Assembly: GCF_011065895.1 (NCBI RefSeq)
Contig: NZ_JAALCR010000031.1
Location: 1 to 64,000, forward strand
DNA: 64,000 bases
Source of the DNA: Paludisphaera rhizosphaerae
Lineage (GTDB): Bacteria; Planctomycetota; Planctomycetia; Isosphaerales; Isosphaeraceae
Reading direction: 5' to 3'
The notes beneath the pieces were generated by a model that worked only from the letters and a program-made list of their open reading frames with translations, was not told the DNA's origin and did no database searches. Position numbers and translations under genes: made by a program. The stretch's first letter is position 1, and every line of letters starts with the position of its first letter. Below are positions 34,947 to 44,066 of this stretch, piece after piece.

Positions 34947-36524
34947 ATGCCGGGAACCGCGAACGACGACGTCCGCGACCTGGCGGCGTTCGGCTACAAG
35001 CAGGAGCTCGACCGCTCGCTGGGGAGCTTCTCCTCGTTCGCGGCGGGCTTCTCTTATATTTCGATCCTCACCGGCGTCCCGCAGATGTTCTACCTCGGCT
35101 ACGCCGCGGGTGGGCCTGCGTGCTTCTGGACATGGCCGGCGGTGTTCCTGGGCCAGTTCCTGGTGGCGCTCTGCTTCGCCGAACTCGCCTCGGCGTACCC
35201 GCTGTCGGGGGGCGTCTACCAGTGGTCGAAGCAGGTCGGCTCGCCGATGGTCGGCTGGCTGACGGGTTGGGTCTATCTGGCCTGCCAGATCCTCTCCCTC
35301 GCCGCCGTGGCGTTGGCGTTGCAGAACACGATGCCTCAGATTTCCGCCTGGTTTCAGTGGTTCGGCGACGGCTCAAACCCCGTGGACCAGGCGAAGAACG
35401 CAGTACTGCTGGGCTGCATACTGATCGCTCTGACGACGATCATCAACGCCGTCGGCGTGCGGCTGATGGCGATCGTCAACAACGTGGGCGTCGCGGCGGA
35501 GTTGACCGGCGTCGTCTTGTTAATCCTGCTGCTTGGGGCGAACGCCCAACGAGGGCCGGCGCTCCTTCTGGACACCCAAGGACGCGGCGCGGGGGGCCCG
35601 ACCGGCTGGCTGGCAGCCTTCCTGGCGGCGTCGGTGATGGCGTCGTACGTCCTGTATGGATTCGACACAGCGGGGACCCTGGCCGAGGAGACCTCGAACC
35701 CGCGTCGACGCGCCCCCTGGGCGATCCTCCGGGCCCTCGCGGCGGCCGGAGTGGCGGGAGCCCTGTTGATCGCGACCGGGATTCTCGCCATGCCTGACCC
35801 GACCGCCCCTGAGCTGAGTCAGGTCTCCGGCGGACTCCCCATGGTCATGAAGTCAGTGCTCGGCCCGAAGCTGGGAACCGTCTTCCTGATCGAGGTCGTC
35901 TTCGCGGTCTCGGTCTGCGCCCTCGCTGTGCACGCGGGGACCGTCCGCTTGATCTTCGCGATGGCCCGCGACAACAGCCTGCCGTTCGCGGAGGCTCTTG
36001 CAAAGGTGACCGGGGAAACCCGCACGCCGATCGCGCCGGCCGTCGTGACGGGAGTTCTGGCCGCGACCGTCTTGCTCGCCAATGTCAACGCCCCCAGGTT
36101 GATCGAGACGTTCTGTTCGGTCGCCCTGGTGTGGGCCAACCTGGCTTACCTCATGGTCACAGGGCCGATGCTGGCGAGCCGTCTTCGTAGTCGAAGCGAA
36201 ACCGAAGAAGCCGAGCCCGACCCCGCCGGAGATCGGTTCAGCCTCGGCCGTTGGGGATTGCCGATCAATCTGGCGGCAGTCGCCTGGGGCGTCTTCGTGG
36301 TGGCTAACATGAGTTGGCCGAGACCCGAGATCTACGGCGACCACCCGATCGGCCGGTACGCCGCGGCGCTCGCGACGGCAGGGTTGCTATCGGTAGGCGC
36401 GGCCTGGTATTTGTCGGTCGGCCGCTTCCGCGCCGGCGTGCGGCCCGAACACGCGGCCGTCGAGGAAGAGTTCGAAGAACCGCCGCCGATCGGCATTCAG
36501 CTCGCGCCTGGGGAATCGTCGTAA
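34947..36524 (+). CDS. APC superfamily permease, candidate choline/ethanolamine carrier
   Basis: A 525-residue permease with about twelve membrane helices. The N-terminal LGSFSSFAAGFSYISILTG and the following GGPACFWTWP segment place it in the amino acid/choline transporter group of APC proteins (GABA, choline and ethanolamine carriers). Start ATG 34947 is preferred over an upstream frame that adds 37 Arg-rich residues. Its stop is 22 bases before the phosphatidylcholine synthase ATG, so the two are likely co-transcribed. By context choline import is the best guess, but amino acid transport is equally allowed by sequence. Confidence 0.85.
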   Translation: MPGTANDDVRDLAAFGYKQELDRSLGSFSSFAAGFSYISILTGVPQMFYLGYAAGGPACFWTWPAVFLGQFLVALCFAELASAYPLSGGVYQWSKQVGSPMVGWLTGWVYLACQILSLAAVALALQNTMPQISAWFQWFGDGSNPVDQAKNAVLLGCILIALTTIINAVGVRLMAIVNNVGVAAELTGVVLLILLLGANAQRGPALLLDTQGRGAGGPTGWLAAFLAASVMASYVLYGFDTAGTLAEETSNPRRRAPWAILRALAAAGVAGALLIATGILAMPDPTAPELSQVSGGLPMVMKSVLGPKLGTVFLIEVVFAVSVCALAVHAGTVRLIFAMARDNSLPFAEALAKVTGETRTPIAPAVVTGVLAATVLLANVNAPRLIETFCSVALVWANLAYLMVTGPMLASRLRSRSETEEAEPDPAGDRFSLGRWGLPINLAAVAWGVFVVANMSWPRPEIYGDHPIGRYAAALATAGLLSVGAAWYLSVGRFRAGVRPEHAAVEEEFEEPPPIGIQLAPGESS

Positions 36525-36546
36525 TCGCAGGATCGAAGGAACGAAG

Positions 36547-37332
36547 ATGGTCGAGTCGCTAGCAACCGCCCCTGCCTCCAAGGTCAGCCTGCTCCGTCGC
36601 TTCCTCGGCTGGTGCGTCCACGCCTTCACGGCTTCCGGGATCGCCATCGCCGCTGTGATCCTGTACCTGCTCGTTCAGGGGGGCCCCGACGCGTTCCGCT
36701 GGTCGTTTCTGCTGATGATCCTGGCCACGCTCGTGGACGCCGTCGACGGCACATTCGCCCGCGCGGTCCGCATCAAGGAGGCCGTCCCGAGCTTCGACGG
36801 CCGACGGCTCGACGACATCACCGACTGGCTCACCTACACCTGCCTGCCGCTGATGCTCATCTGGCGAGCGGGACTCATCCCCGAGCACACGGTCCCCTGG
36901 CTCATCGCCCCGCTCCTGGCTAGCGCCTATGGCTTCTGCCAGGTCGACATCAAAACGCACGACGGCTATTTCCTGGGCTTTCCATCCCTCTGGAACGTGG
37001 TGGCGTTGTACATCTACGCCCTACCGGTTCCGCCCTGGCCAGCGCTTTACCTGCTGCTCTTACTGGCGTTCCTCACCTTCGTGCCGGTCAAGCATCTCTA
37101 TCCGTCGATGCCGGGCAAACTGAATCGATTCGCCACGATCACCGGCGCCGTGTGGGGCGTGTTGGTCGTCGCGCTGGTCTTCCTACTGCCGACGTCCGCT
37201 GAGCCAGAGCGATCAACGGCCGAGCGCGTGATGGCCTACGGCTCGATGATCTATCCGGCGTTCTACATGGTCACGTCGTGGTACATCACGCTGAAGGGAT
37301 GGGCTCAGCAACCGGCTCCGTCGACTCCCTGA
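36547..37332 (+). CDS. pcs: Phosphatidylcholine synthase
   Basis: A 261-residue polytopic membrane enzyme of the CDP-alcohol phosphatidyltransferase family. The motif DGx2ARx12Gx3Dx3D is present exactly: D67, G68, A71, R72, G85, D89, D93. The 12-residue spacer, rather than the 8 of other family members, is characteristic of Pcs, which joins choline to CDP-diacylglycerol. About seven membrane helices and an AAGGA site 6 bases before ATG support it. Its 3' end overlaps the convergent MFS gene by 47 bases. Confidence 0.9.
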   Translation: MVESLATAPASKVSLLRRFLGWCVHAFTASGIAIAAVILYLLVQGGPDAFRWSFLLMILATLVDAVDGTFARAVRIKEAVPSFDGRRLDDITDWLTYTCLPLMLIWRAGLIPEHTVPWLIAPLLASAYGFCQVDIKTHDGYFLGFPSLWNVVALYIYALPVPPWPALYLLLLLAFLTFVPVKHLYPSMPGKLNRFATITGAVWGVLVVALVFLLPTSAEPERSTAERVMAYGSMIYPAFYMVTSWYITLKGWAQQPAPSTP

Positions 37333-38725
37333 GGTCCCATTCCTTCGCCAGCCGCTGCCCCTGCTCGACGTCCACCATCAGCAGCAACAGCCCTCCGACC
37401 ACGAAGAAGCCGATGACCCCCAGGATGGCGTCGCGGCTGGAGCCGAACGCGAAGTTGATCGCGGCGAACATCGCCGGCCCGAAAATCCCCGCGAACTTCT
37501 CAAACACGGCGAAGAACCCGAAGAACTCGCCCGACTTGGACCGAGGAATGAGGCTGGCGAACAATGACCGCGAGAGCGCCTGGGTCCCCCCCTGCACCAC
37601 GCCGACCATCCCAGCGAGCAGCAGGAAATCCCGCGAAGTCTTCATCCAGTATCCGACGATGCAAATGACGGTGTAGGTCGCCAGTCCCAGGAGGATGGTC
37701 CGTTTGACGCCGAACACGCCGGCCAGCGAGCCGAACAGGAACGAGCACGGGATCCCCACGAACTGGACGACCAGGATCGAGGCGATCATCGCGTTCTGAT
37801 CGATCCCCAGTTCGTTGCCGTAGACCGTTGCCATGCGGATGATCGTGCCCATGCCGTCGTTGTAGATCAGAAAGGCCAGGAGCATCAAGAAGCCCTGGCG
37901 GCACCGACTCAGCTCTCCTGCCGTCTCGCGGAGGCGGGCGAAGGAAGCGCGTACCGGGTGCAGGTGAGCCCAGCGCTCGCCGCCGGGAACTCGGGGTTCC
38001 GGGACTCGACGGAACAACGGGATCGAAAAGAGGAACCACCAGACGGCCACCGAAACGAAGGCCAGCCGGATCCGAAGGGTACGCCCTGCCTCAGTCGGGG
38101 CGTCCTGCCCCGGCAGGCCGAACCATTCGGGCTTGGTGATCCACGCCAGATTCAGCGCGAGGAGAAGGCCGCCGCCGACGTATCCCAGCGCATAACCGGC
38201 CGTGGAGACCCGGTCGATCTCGTCCTCGTTCGCGATATGGGGCAAGAGGGCATCATAGAAGACGAAGCTGGCGTTGGCCCCGATGTTCGCCAGGATGAAC
38301 AGCACCGAGGCCAGGATCCAGTCGCCGGTGTGGATGAAGTACATGGCGGCCGTGGCGATCAGGCCTAGCCCCAGGAATACACCCAGCAGCGGTTTCTTCC
38401 GGGACGTATGGTCGGCGTAAGCGCCAAGGACCGGGGATATCAGTGCGACGATCACCATGCCCAGCGTCGTCACCGCGGCGAACCATCCAGAAGCCACGTG
38501 GGGCGGTTCGCCAGCGCAGGCGACCTCCGAGTAATAGATCGGGAAGACGGCCGTGATGATCGTGCACATGAAGGCCGAGTTGGCCCAGTCGTACATCGCC
38601 CAGGCGCGCAGTTCGGGCCGGTTGAGCCCCAGCACGTGCAGCCAACGACGGCCGGGCGAGGCCTCGTCGCGCGTCTCAAGCTGATCCGCAGCCATCTCCG
38701 GCGCCTCCTTGTTGTCGGACGACAT
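37286..38725 (-). CDS. MFS transporter of the UMF1/Atg22-like type
   Basis: A 479-residue MFS protein with about 12 helices. The N-terminal segment [23 protein letters not shown] is the signature of the UMF1 (Atg22-like) family, whose yeast relative exports amino acids from the vacuole. The bacterial substrate is unknown. The 3' end overlaps pcs by 47 bases on the opposite strand. It is divergent from the RND adaptor gene. Confidence 0.88.
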   Translation of the reverse strand: MSSDNKEAPEMAADQLETRDEASPGRRWLHVLGLNRPELRAWAMYDWANSAFMCTIITAVFPIYYSEVACAGEPPHVASGWFAAVTTLGMVIVALISPVLGAYADHTSRKKPLLGVFLGLGLIATAAMYFIHTGDWILASVLFILANIGANASFVFYDALLPHIANEDEIDRVSTAGYALGYVGGGLLLALNLAWITKPEWFGLPGQDAPTEAGRTLRIRLAFVSVAVWWFLFSIPLFRRVPEPRVPGGERWAHLHPVRASFARLRETAGELSRCRQGFLMLLAFLIYNDGMGTIIRMATVYGNELGIDQNAMIASILVVQFVGIPCSFLFGSLAGVFGVKRTILLGLATYTVICIVGYWMKTSRDFLLLAGMVGVVQGGTQALSRSLFASLIPRSKSGEFFGFFAVFEKFAGIFGPAMFAAINFAFGSSRDAILGVIGFFVVGGLLLLMVDVEQGQRLAKEWDLRESTEPVAEPIPSA

Positions 38726-39092
38726 CGCCCGCGGTCTTGTTCTAAGTTCGTTCCCGCAGTTTGGCTAGGGCATCTTGCGGAGGCCGACCCACGGCCCCTT
38801 AAATCCAGCTAACATAGCGAAATGTTGGTGGACAATCCGCACCTTCGAGGCGGATAGTTAGGGGGGTGAGCGAGAGCGGCCCTCCAGGATCGGCGGCCCG
38901 CCTCAGGTGATCGCACGACCCGATGCGAGGCCGTCAGGGGACGGTCGGCCGGTGTCGCTCTCCCCGAAGTCCTCCATCCCAGCGGGTTTGCCGCGACCCA
39001 GTCGTCGTGCCCCGCACCCCGACCGACCGCCGTCTCTTCCCCGGCGCATCGGCTCAATTCGGCTCGTCGCCCACGAACCGTATCGAGGCATC
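38726..39092. other. 367-base divergent intergenic region before the RND genes
   Basis: Lies between the UMF1 gene (minus) and the RND adaptor gene (plus). An inverted repeat ATCCGC/GCGGAT with a 9-base loop is at 38835-38855 and could be an operator for a metal- or drug-responsive regulator. An open frame from 38907 leads into the adaptor but reads as Arg/Pro-rich, so it is treated as non-coding. No regulator gene is adjacent. Confidence 0.4.
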
Positions 39093-40691
39093 ATGACACG
39101 TTTTGTTCCGTTTCGCGTGACGTCCACCTGGACCTGGTCGATTCTTGGGCTGCTGGCTGCAGCGGCGGCTTTCGGCGTCTGGAGCTACTCGAAGAGTTCG
39201 TCCGCGCCGCCGGCGGAATCAGCCACTGCAACGGTCAAAACCCAAACGCCCCCCCCGGCGACGTCGAAGGCTGTGGAACGGGTCGTCAGGATCTCCGCCG
39301 AACAGCAGAAACTCATCGGCGTCGAGGTCCAGCCCGTGAACCTGGAACCTGAGACGATCATGGTCCGCGTTCCGGGACGAATCGCGCCCGACGAGAGCCG
39401 CTACGCGTTCATCACGCCGAGAGCGCCAGGGATCGTCCGCAGCGTCGCCGTGAGGATCGGCCAGGACGTCAAGGCAGGCGACGTGCTGGCCACGATCGAA
39501 AGCGCGTCGGTGGGCCAGGCCCGGCTCGACCTGCTGATGAATCTTCAGGCTCTCGACGTCGCCCAGACGCAGGCCGGCTGGCAGGAGATGATCCTGAAGA
39601 ACACCCTGGAGTTGATCGATCGGCTGAAGGCTGGAGACTCGCCCGAGGTGATCAACGACAAGTTCGCCGACAAGCCGGTGGGGACCAATCGTGAACGTCT
39701 GATGACAGCCTACACCGCCCACCGGCTCGCCAAGGCGAATCTCGCCCGCCAGAGCGATCTCTACGACCAGGAGATCATCCGCGGCCGGCTCATCGAGGAA
39801 TCAAAGGCCCGCTACGACGCCGACCTGGCCGCGTATCAGACGATTCTGGATCAGATGGGCTTTGAGACGACGCTGGCCAACACCCGCGCCCAGCAGGCCC
39901 TGCGGCAGGCTGAGACGTCCGTCCTCGTCTCCCGCGAGAAGTTGCAGGTGCTGGGGGTCGATCCGGACGACGACGATTACATCCCCAAAACCCTCCGGCA
40001 ACGCATCGTCGAACAGCCCGTCGTGAAGCCCCCCGTCTCCCCCGGCGAGGTGGCGGCGACCGAACCGGTCGCGCCGAAGCCGCTCCCGGAAGAGCCCGCG
40101 AGTCTCTACAAGCTGAAGGCGCCCTTCTCGGGTACGATTCTCGACCGCGAGTTGATCGTCCCGGGCGTGGCCGTCGACGTGACGCATCGAATCTTCACGC
40201 TGGCCAACCTGGAACACGTCTGGGTCGAGGCCAACGTCAACCCCAGCAACCTCCCGTACGTTCACGACGGCGAGAACGTCACAATCAGCTTCTCGTCCGA
40301 CGTCTACCCCGAGAAGCAATTCACGGCCCGGTTGCTCTACAAGGGCGACCTCGTCGCCGAGAAGACGCAGACCCTCACACTCCTCTCCCGCGCCGAGAAC
40401 GCCGACCGCCTGCTGAAGCCGGGCATGTACGTCGACGTCGCCTTGCAGGTCCGGTCCGACGAGCAGGTCCCGTCGGTCCCCAGCGACGCCCTTCTCTCCG
40501 ACGACGAGCGTTGGATCGCCTTCGTGCGGACCGGCCCCGAAGAGTTCGAGATGCGCGAGGTGAAAACGCGAGGCCCCGGCGAGGACCGGACGGCCGTTTT
40601 CTCGGGGCTTCGCCCCGGAGAGGAAGTCGTGACCCGGGGCGCGTTCAAGCTCAAGGCTGAGTGGATCCGCCTGGCCTCGTCCGACTCCTGA
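39093..40691 (+). CDS. RND efflux periplasmic adaptor subunit (CusB/CzcB-like)
   Basis: A 532-residue membrane-fusion protein. ATG 39093 has GAGG 5 bases upstream and starts a membrane anchor (about 13-34) followed by a Pro/Ala-rich linker. Barrel-sandwich halves are seen at RAPGIVRSVAVRIGQDVKAGDVLATI and KLKAPFSGTILDRELIVPGVAV, separated by an extended coiled coil (about 160-290). It links the inner-membrane pump to an outer-membrane channel. No outer-membrane component gene is next to it. It is followed 54 bases later by the pump gene. Confidence 0.92.
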   Translation: MTRFVPFRVTSTWTWSILGLLAAAAAFGVWSYSKSSSAPPAESATATVKTQTPPPATSKAVERVVRISAEQQKLIGVEVQPVNLEPETIMVRVPGRIAPDESRYAFITPRAPGIVRSVAVRIGQDVKAGDVLATIESASVGQARLDLLMNLQALDVAQTQAGWQEMILKNTLELIDRLKAGDSPEVINDKFADKPVGTNRERLMTAYTAHRLAKANLARQSDLYDQEIIRGRLIEESKARYDADLAAYQTILDQMGFETTLANTRAQQALRQAETSVLVSREKLQVLGVDPDDDDYIPKTLRQRIVEQPVVKPPVSPGEVAATEPVAPKPLPEEPASLYKLKAPFSGTILDRELIVPGVAVDVTHRIFTLANLEHVWVEANVNPSNLPYVHDGENVTISFSSDVYPEKQFTARLLYKGDLVAEKTQTLTLLSRAENADRLLKPGMYVDVALQVRSDEQVPSVPSDALLSDDERWIAFVRTGPEEFEMREVKTRGPGEDRTAVFSGLRPGEEVVTRGAFKLKAEWIRLASSDS

Positions 40692-40745
40692 GGCCAGGCG
40701 CGTCGATTCCCCCCACCTTCCCGCAAAGCGAAGCTAGACGAGAAT

Positions 40746-43700
40746 ATGTTCGACCGTCTCATCGACTGGGCACTTCGCAATCGGTCGCTGGTCCTCCTCC
40801 TGCTCGTCGGTCTGTTGCTCTGGGGCGTGCGATCGCTTCTGAAGCTGCCGATCGACGCCACGCCCGACATCACCAACGTTCAGGTCATGGCGCTGACGAG
40901 TTCGCCGGGGCTGGGCCCGGTGGAAGTCGAGCAGTTCATCACGATCCCCGTCGAAAACGCGATGAATGGGATCCCCAAGATCCAGGAGGTCCGGTCGTTC
41001 TCGCAGTTCGGTCTCTCGGGCGTGACGATCGTCTTTGAGGAAGGGACCGACATTTACTGGGCTCGTCAGCAGGTCGGTGAGAGGCTCGTCGACGTTCGCT
41101 CGTCGATCCCGCCCGAGTTCGGCCAGCCCGAAATGGGGCCGATCACCACAGGTCTCGGCGAGGTCTTCCAGTTCGAGGTCAGGAACGCTCCCGACGCGGC
41201 CCGGCCACGCTCGCTGATGGAGCTGCGGACGATCCTCGACTGGGAGGTGGCCCGGCCCTTGAAAAGCGTCCCGGGCGTGGTGGAAGTGAACGCATTCGGC
41301 GGCGAGTTGAAGACGTATGAGGTTCGGCTCGACCCTGAACAACTCCTGGCCCGCAACATCCCGGTGAACCGGGTGTTTGAGGCGATCCGCCAGAACAACA
41401 GCAATGCCGGCGGCGGCTACCTCGAACGCCTGGGAGAACAGCGCGTCATCCGGGCGGTCGGCCTGGTGAGCGACCTGAAGGATCTGGCCGACATCGTCCT
41501 GGATACAACGCCGACCGGAACGCCGGTCTACGTTCGCGATGTGGCTGACGTTCGTTTCGCCCCCCTGATCCGCAACGGGGCCGTCACCCGCGACGGCCGC
41601 GGCGAGGTCGTCACCGCGACGGCCATGATGCTCGCCGGCGAGAATTCCCGCGTCGTCGTCGACCGGATCAAGGCCAAGCTCGACGAGATTCGCCCCCGGC
41701 TCCCCGAAGGAGTCGTCGTCGAACCCTACTACGACCGCGCCGTCCTCATCAGCCGGACGATCACCACGGTCGCCTCGAACCTGGCGGAAGGCGGCATCCT
41801 CGTTGTGGCCGTTCTTCTGGCGATGCTCGGCAACCTGAAGGCGGGGCTGGTCGTCGCCCTGGCGATCCCCCTCTCGATGCTCTTCGCCATCAACATGATG
41901 GTCTATTACGGCATCGCAGGCAGCCTGATGAGCCTGGGGGCGATCGACTTCGGCCTGATCGTGGACAGCTCCGTCATCATGATGGAGAACTGCGTCAGCC
42001 ACCTCGCTCACGCCGACCGTCGCCGAAAGGCGGTCGACGTGGTCCGCGAGGCCGCCTTCGAGGTCCGCAAGCCGGTCGTCTTCGGCGTGGCGATCATCAC
42101 GATCGTCCACCTCCCCTTGCTGGCGCTGGAAGGGGTGGAAGGAAAAATGTTCCGGCCGATGGCGCTGACTGTCGTCTTCGCCCTGGTCGGCTCGCTGATC
42201 CTGTCGCTGACGGCGACCCCGGTGCTTGCTTCCATGATCCTCAAGCCGGGCGCCTCGGAAGTCGAGACGCTTCCGGTTCGGCTGGGCAAGCGGATCTATC
42301 GCCCGTTCCTTCGCATGGCACTGGATCATCCCGTCGCCGTCGTATTGCTCTCGCTGATCGCGTTCGCGGCGACCATGCCGATCGCCTTGAGCCTGGGCGG
42401 CGAGTTCATCCCCAGGCTCGACGAGGGCGACGTGCTGATCGTCGTCACTCGACCGCCGTCCGCCTCGCTCAGCGAGAGCCTTGAGGACTCCACCCGGATC
42501 GAGAAATCGTTGAAAGCGAAGTTCCCCGACGAGATCGATTCCATTGTCTGTCGGACCGGACGCCCTGAGATCGGCATCGATCCCGCGGGGGTCAATCAGA
42601 CCGATGTCTTCGTCTATCTAAAGAAGCACCAGGACACCTATCTCGACCTCGCGCTGAAGCCGATCCATCCCCTGATCGCTCTGTTCCAGGGGGGCGAACA
42701 TGGTCGTTCCAAGGCCGAGTTGATTCGGGACATGGAAAAGGTCTGCCAACAGGAACTTCCCGGGGCCTTCTTCAACTTCGGCCAACCGATCGAGGTGCGT
42801 TTCAACGAGATGCTCGCCGGCGTCCGGGCCGACCTCGGCATCGGTGTCTATGGCGACGACCTGGAAGTCCTTCAGACCAAGGTGAACGAGATCGCCGCAG
42901 TGGTCGAGGACATCCCCGGAGCCGCCGACGTCAGGGCTCAGGTCCTCGGCGGCCTGCCGTTTCTGAGAATTCAGATCAATCGCGACGACATCGCCCGCCA
43001 CGCCGTCAACGCCTCGTCCATCCTGGACGTGGTGACGGCCCTGGGAGGGAAGGTCGTCGGCCAGGTCATCGAGGGGCAGCGTACCTTCGACCTTCAGGTC
43101 CGCTTCGACCCCAGCGCCCGCGACGACGTGGATTCGATCAAGCGTCTCAAGATCGCCTCGGCCACCGGTTTGCTGGTTCCACTTTCAGAGCTGGCGGAAT
43201 TCCGACTCGAAGACGGGGCGTACGAGATCTGGCGTAAAGACCGCCAGAGGCGGGCGATGGTTCAGGCCAACGTCCGCGACCGCGACCTGGCCACGTTCGT
43301 CTCCGATGCGAAGAAAAGAGTCGCCGATCAGGTTGAACTCCCACGGGGCTACTTCCTGGAGTGGGGCGGGACCTTCCAGAACCTGCAATCGGCCACCCAG
43401 CGGTTGACGATCGTCGTGCCGGTCGCACTGGCGCTGATCTTCCTCTTGCTGTACGGGACGTTCCAGTCCGTCAAGCTGGGAACGCTGATCTTCCTTTCGG
43501 TCCCTCTTGGAGCCATGGGCGGCATTCTCGCCCTCTGGCTGCGAGGGATGAATCTCAGCATCTCCGCCGGCGTCGGCTTCATCGCGCTGTCGGGCGTGGC
43601 GGTGCTCGACGGCCTGGTCATCGTCTCGGCGATCCGCTCTCGTGTGGAGACCGGTGAGCCGATGCGACAGGCGGTGGCCGAGGCCTCGATGGGGAGGCTG

Positions 43701-43949
43701 CGTCCCGTGCTCATGACGGCGCTGGTCGCGAGCCTGGGCTTTATCCCAATGGCCTTCTCCACCGGATCCGGGGCGGATGTTCAACGGCCGTTGGCGACCG
43801 TCGTCATCGGCGGCCTCGTCACAAGCACAGCGCTCAAGCTACTGCTGATCCCTGCTACCTACGCCTGGTTCGATCCGGGCGTCGCCGACGACGACGACGA
43901 CGAAGAGGATTTTGAGGCCGGCGAAGGACTCCATAACGAAGGCGAATGA
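40746..43949 (+). CDS. RND efflux pump, heavy-metal (HME) type
   Basis: A 1067-residue inner-membrane pump of normal RND length with two six-helix halves. The N-terminus (LKLPIDATPDITNVQV) and the segment DFGLIVDSSVIMMEN in helix 4 are characteristic of the CzcA/CusA group; the acidic pair D and E in that helix carries protons. The metal (Cu, Ag, Zn, Co, Ni) cannot be assigned. The C-terminus is acidic (five Asp, EEDFE). It forms an operon with the adaptor upstream. It was not named czcA or cusA because the substrate residues were not resolved. Confidence 0.92.
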   Translation: MFDRLIDWALRNRSLVLLLLVGLLLWGVRSLLKLPIDATPDITNVQVMALTSSPGLGPVEVEQFITIPVENAMNGIPKIQEVRSFSQFGLSGVTIVFEEGTDIYWARQQVGERLVDVRSSIPPEFGQPEMGPITTGLGEVFQFEVRNAPDAARPRSLMELRTILDWEVARPLKSVPGVVEVNAFGGELKTYEVRLDPEQLLARNIPVNRVFEAIRQNNSNAGGGYLERLGEQRVIRAVGLVSDLKDLADIVLDTTPTGTPVYVRDVADVRFAPLIRNGAVTRDGRGEVVTATAMMLAGENSRVVVDRIKAKLDEIRPRLPEGVVVEPYYDRAVLISRTITTVASNLAEGGILVVAVLLAMLGNLKAGLVVALAIPLSMLFAINMMVYYGIAGSLMSLGAIDFGLIVDSSVIMMENCVSHLAHADRRRKAVDVVREAAFEVRKPVVFGVAIITIVHLPLLALEGVEGKMFRPMALTVVFALVGSLILSLTATPVLASMILKPGASEVETLPVRLGKRIYRPFLRMALDHPVAVVLLSLIAFAATMPIALSLGGEFIPRLDEGDVLIVVTRPPSASLSESLEDSTRIEKSLKAKFPDEIDSIVCRTGRPEIGIDPAGVNQTDVFVYLKKHQDTYLDLALKPIHPLIALFQGGEHGRSKAELIRDMEKVCQQELPGAFFNFGQPIEVRFNEMLAGVRADLGIGVYGDDLEVLQTKVNEIAAVVEDIPGAADVRAQVLGGLPFLRIQINRDDIARHAVNASSILDVVTALGGKVVGQVIEGQRTFDLQVRFDPSARDDVDSIKRLKIASATGLLVPLSELAEFRLEDGAYEIWRKDRQRRAMVQANVRDRDLATFVSDAKKRVADQVELPRGYFLEWGGTFQNLQSATQRLTIVVPVALALIFLLLYGTFQSVKLGTLIFLSVPLGAMGGILALWLRGMNLSISAGVGFIALSGVAVLDGLVIVSAIRSRVETGEPMRQAVAEASMGRLRPVLMTALVASLGFIPMAFSTGSGADVQRPLATVVIGGLVTSTALKLLLIPATYAWFDPGVADDDDDEEDFEAGEGLHNEGE

Positions 43950-44066
43950 GCTCCGCGCGTGGAGCATCGCTTGTGGTCGGCCTCGCACGGATGCTAAACT
44001 ACGCCCGATAGTCCTTTCTCGGGCCTTAGGATGGGCCCGCACCGCCCTCGAATCGTCGAGGACGTC

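Noticed and set aside
43880-43930. (GAC)n-like run as a tandem repeat
   Set aside because: It only encodes the acidic tail of the RND pump; similar acidic tails occur in other genes here.
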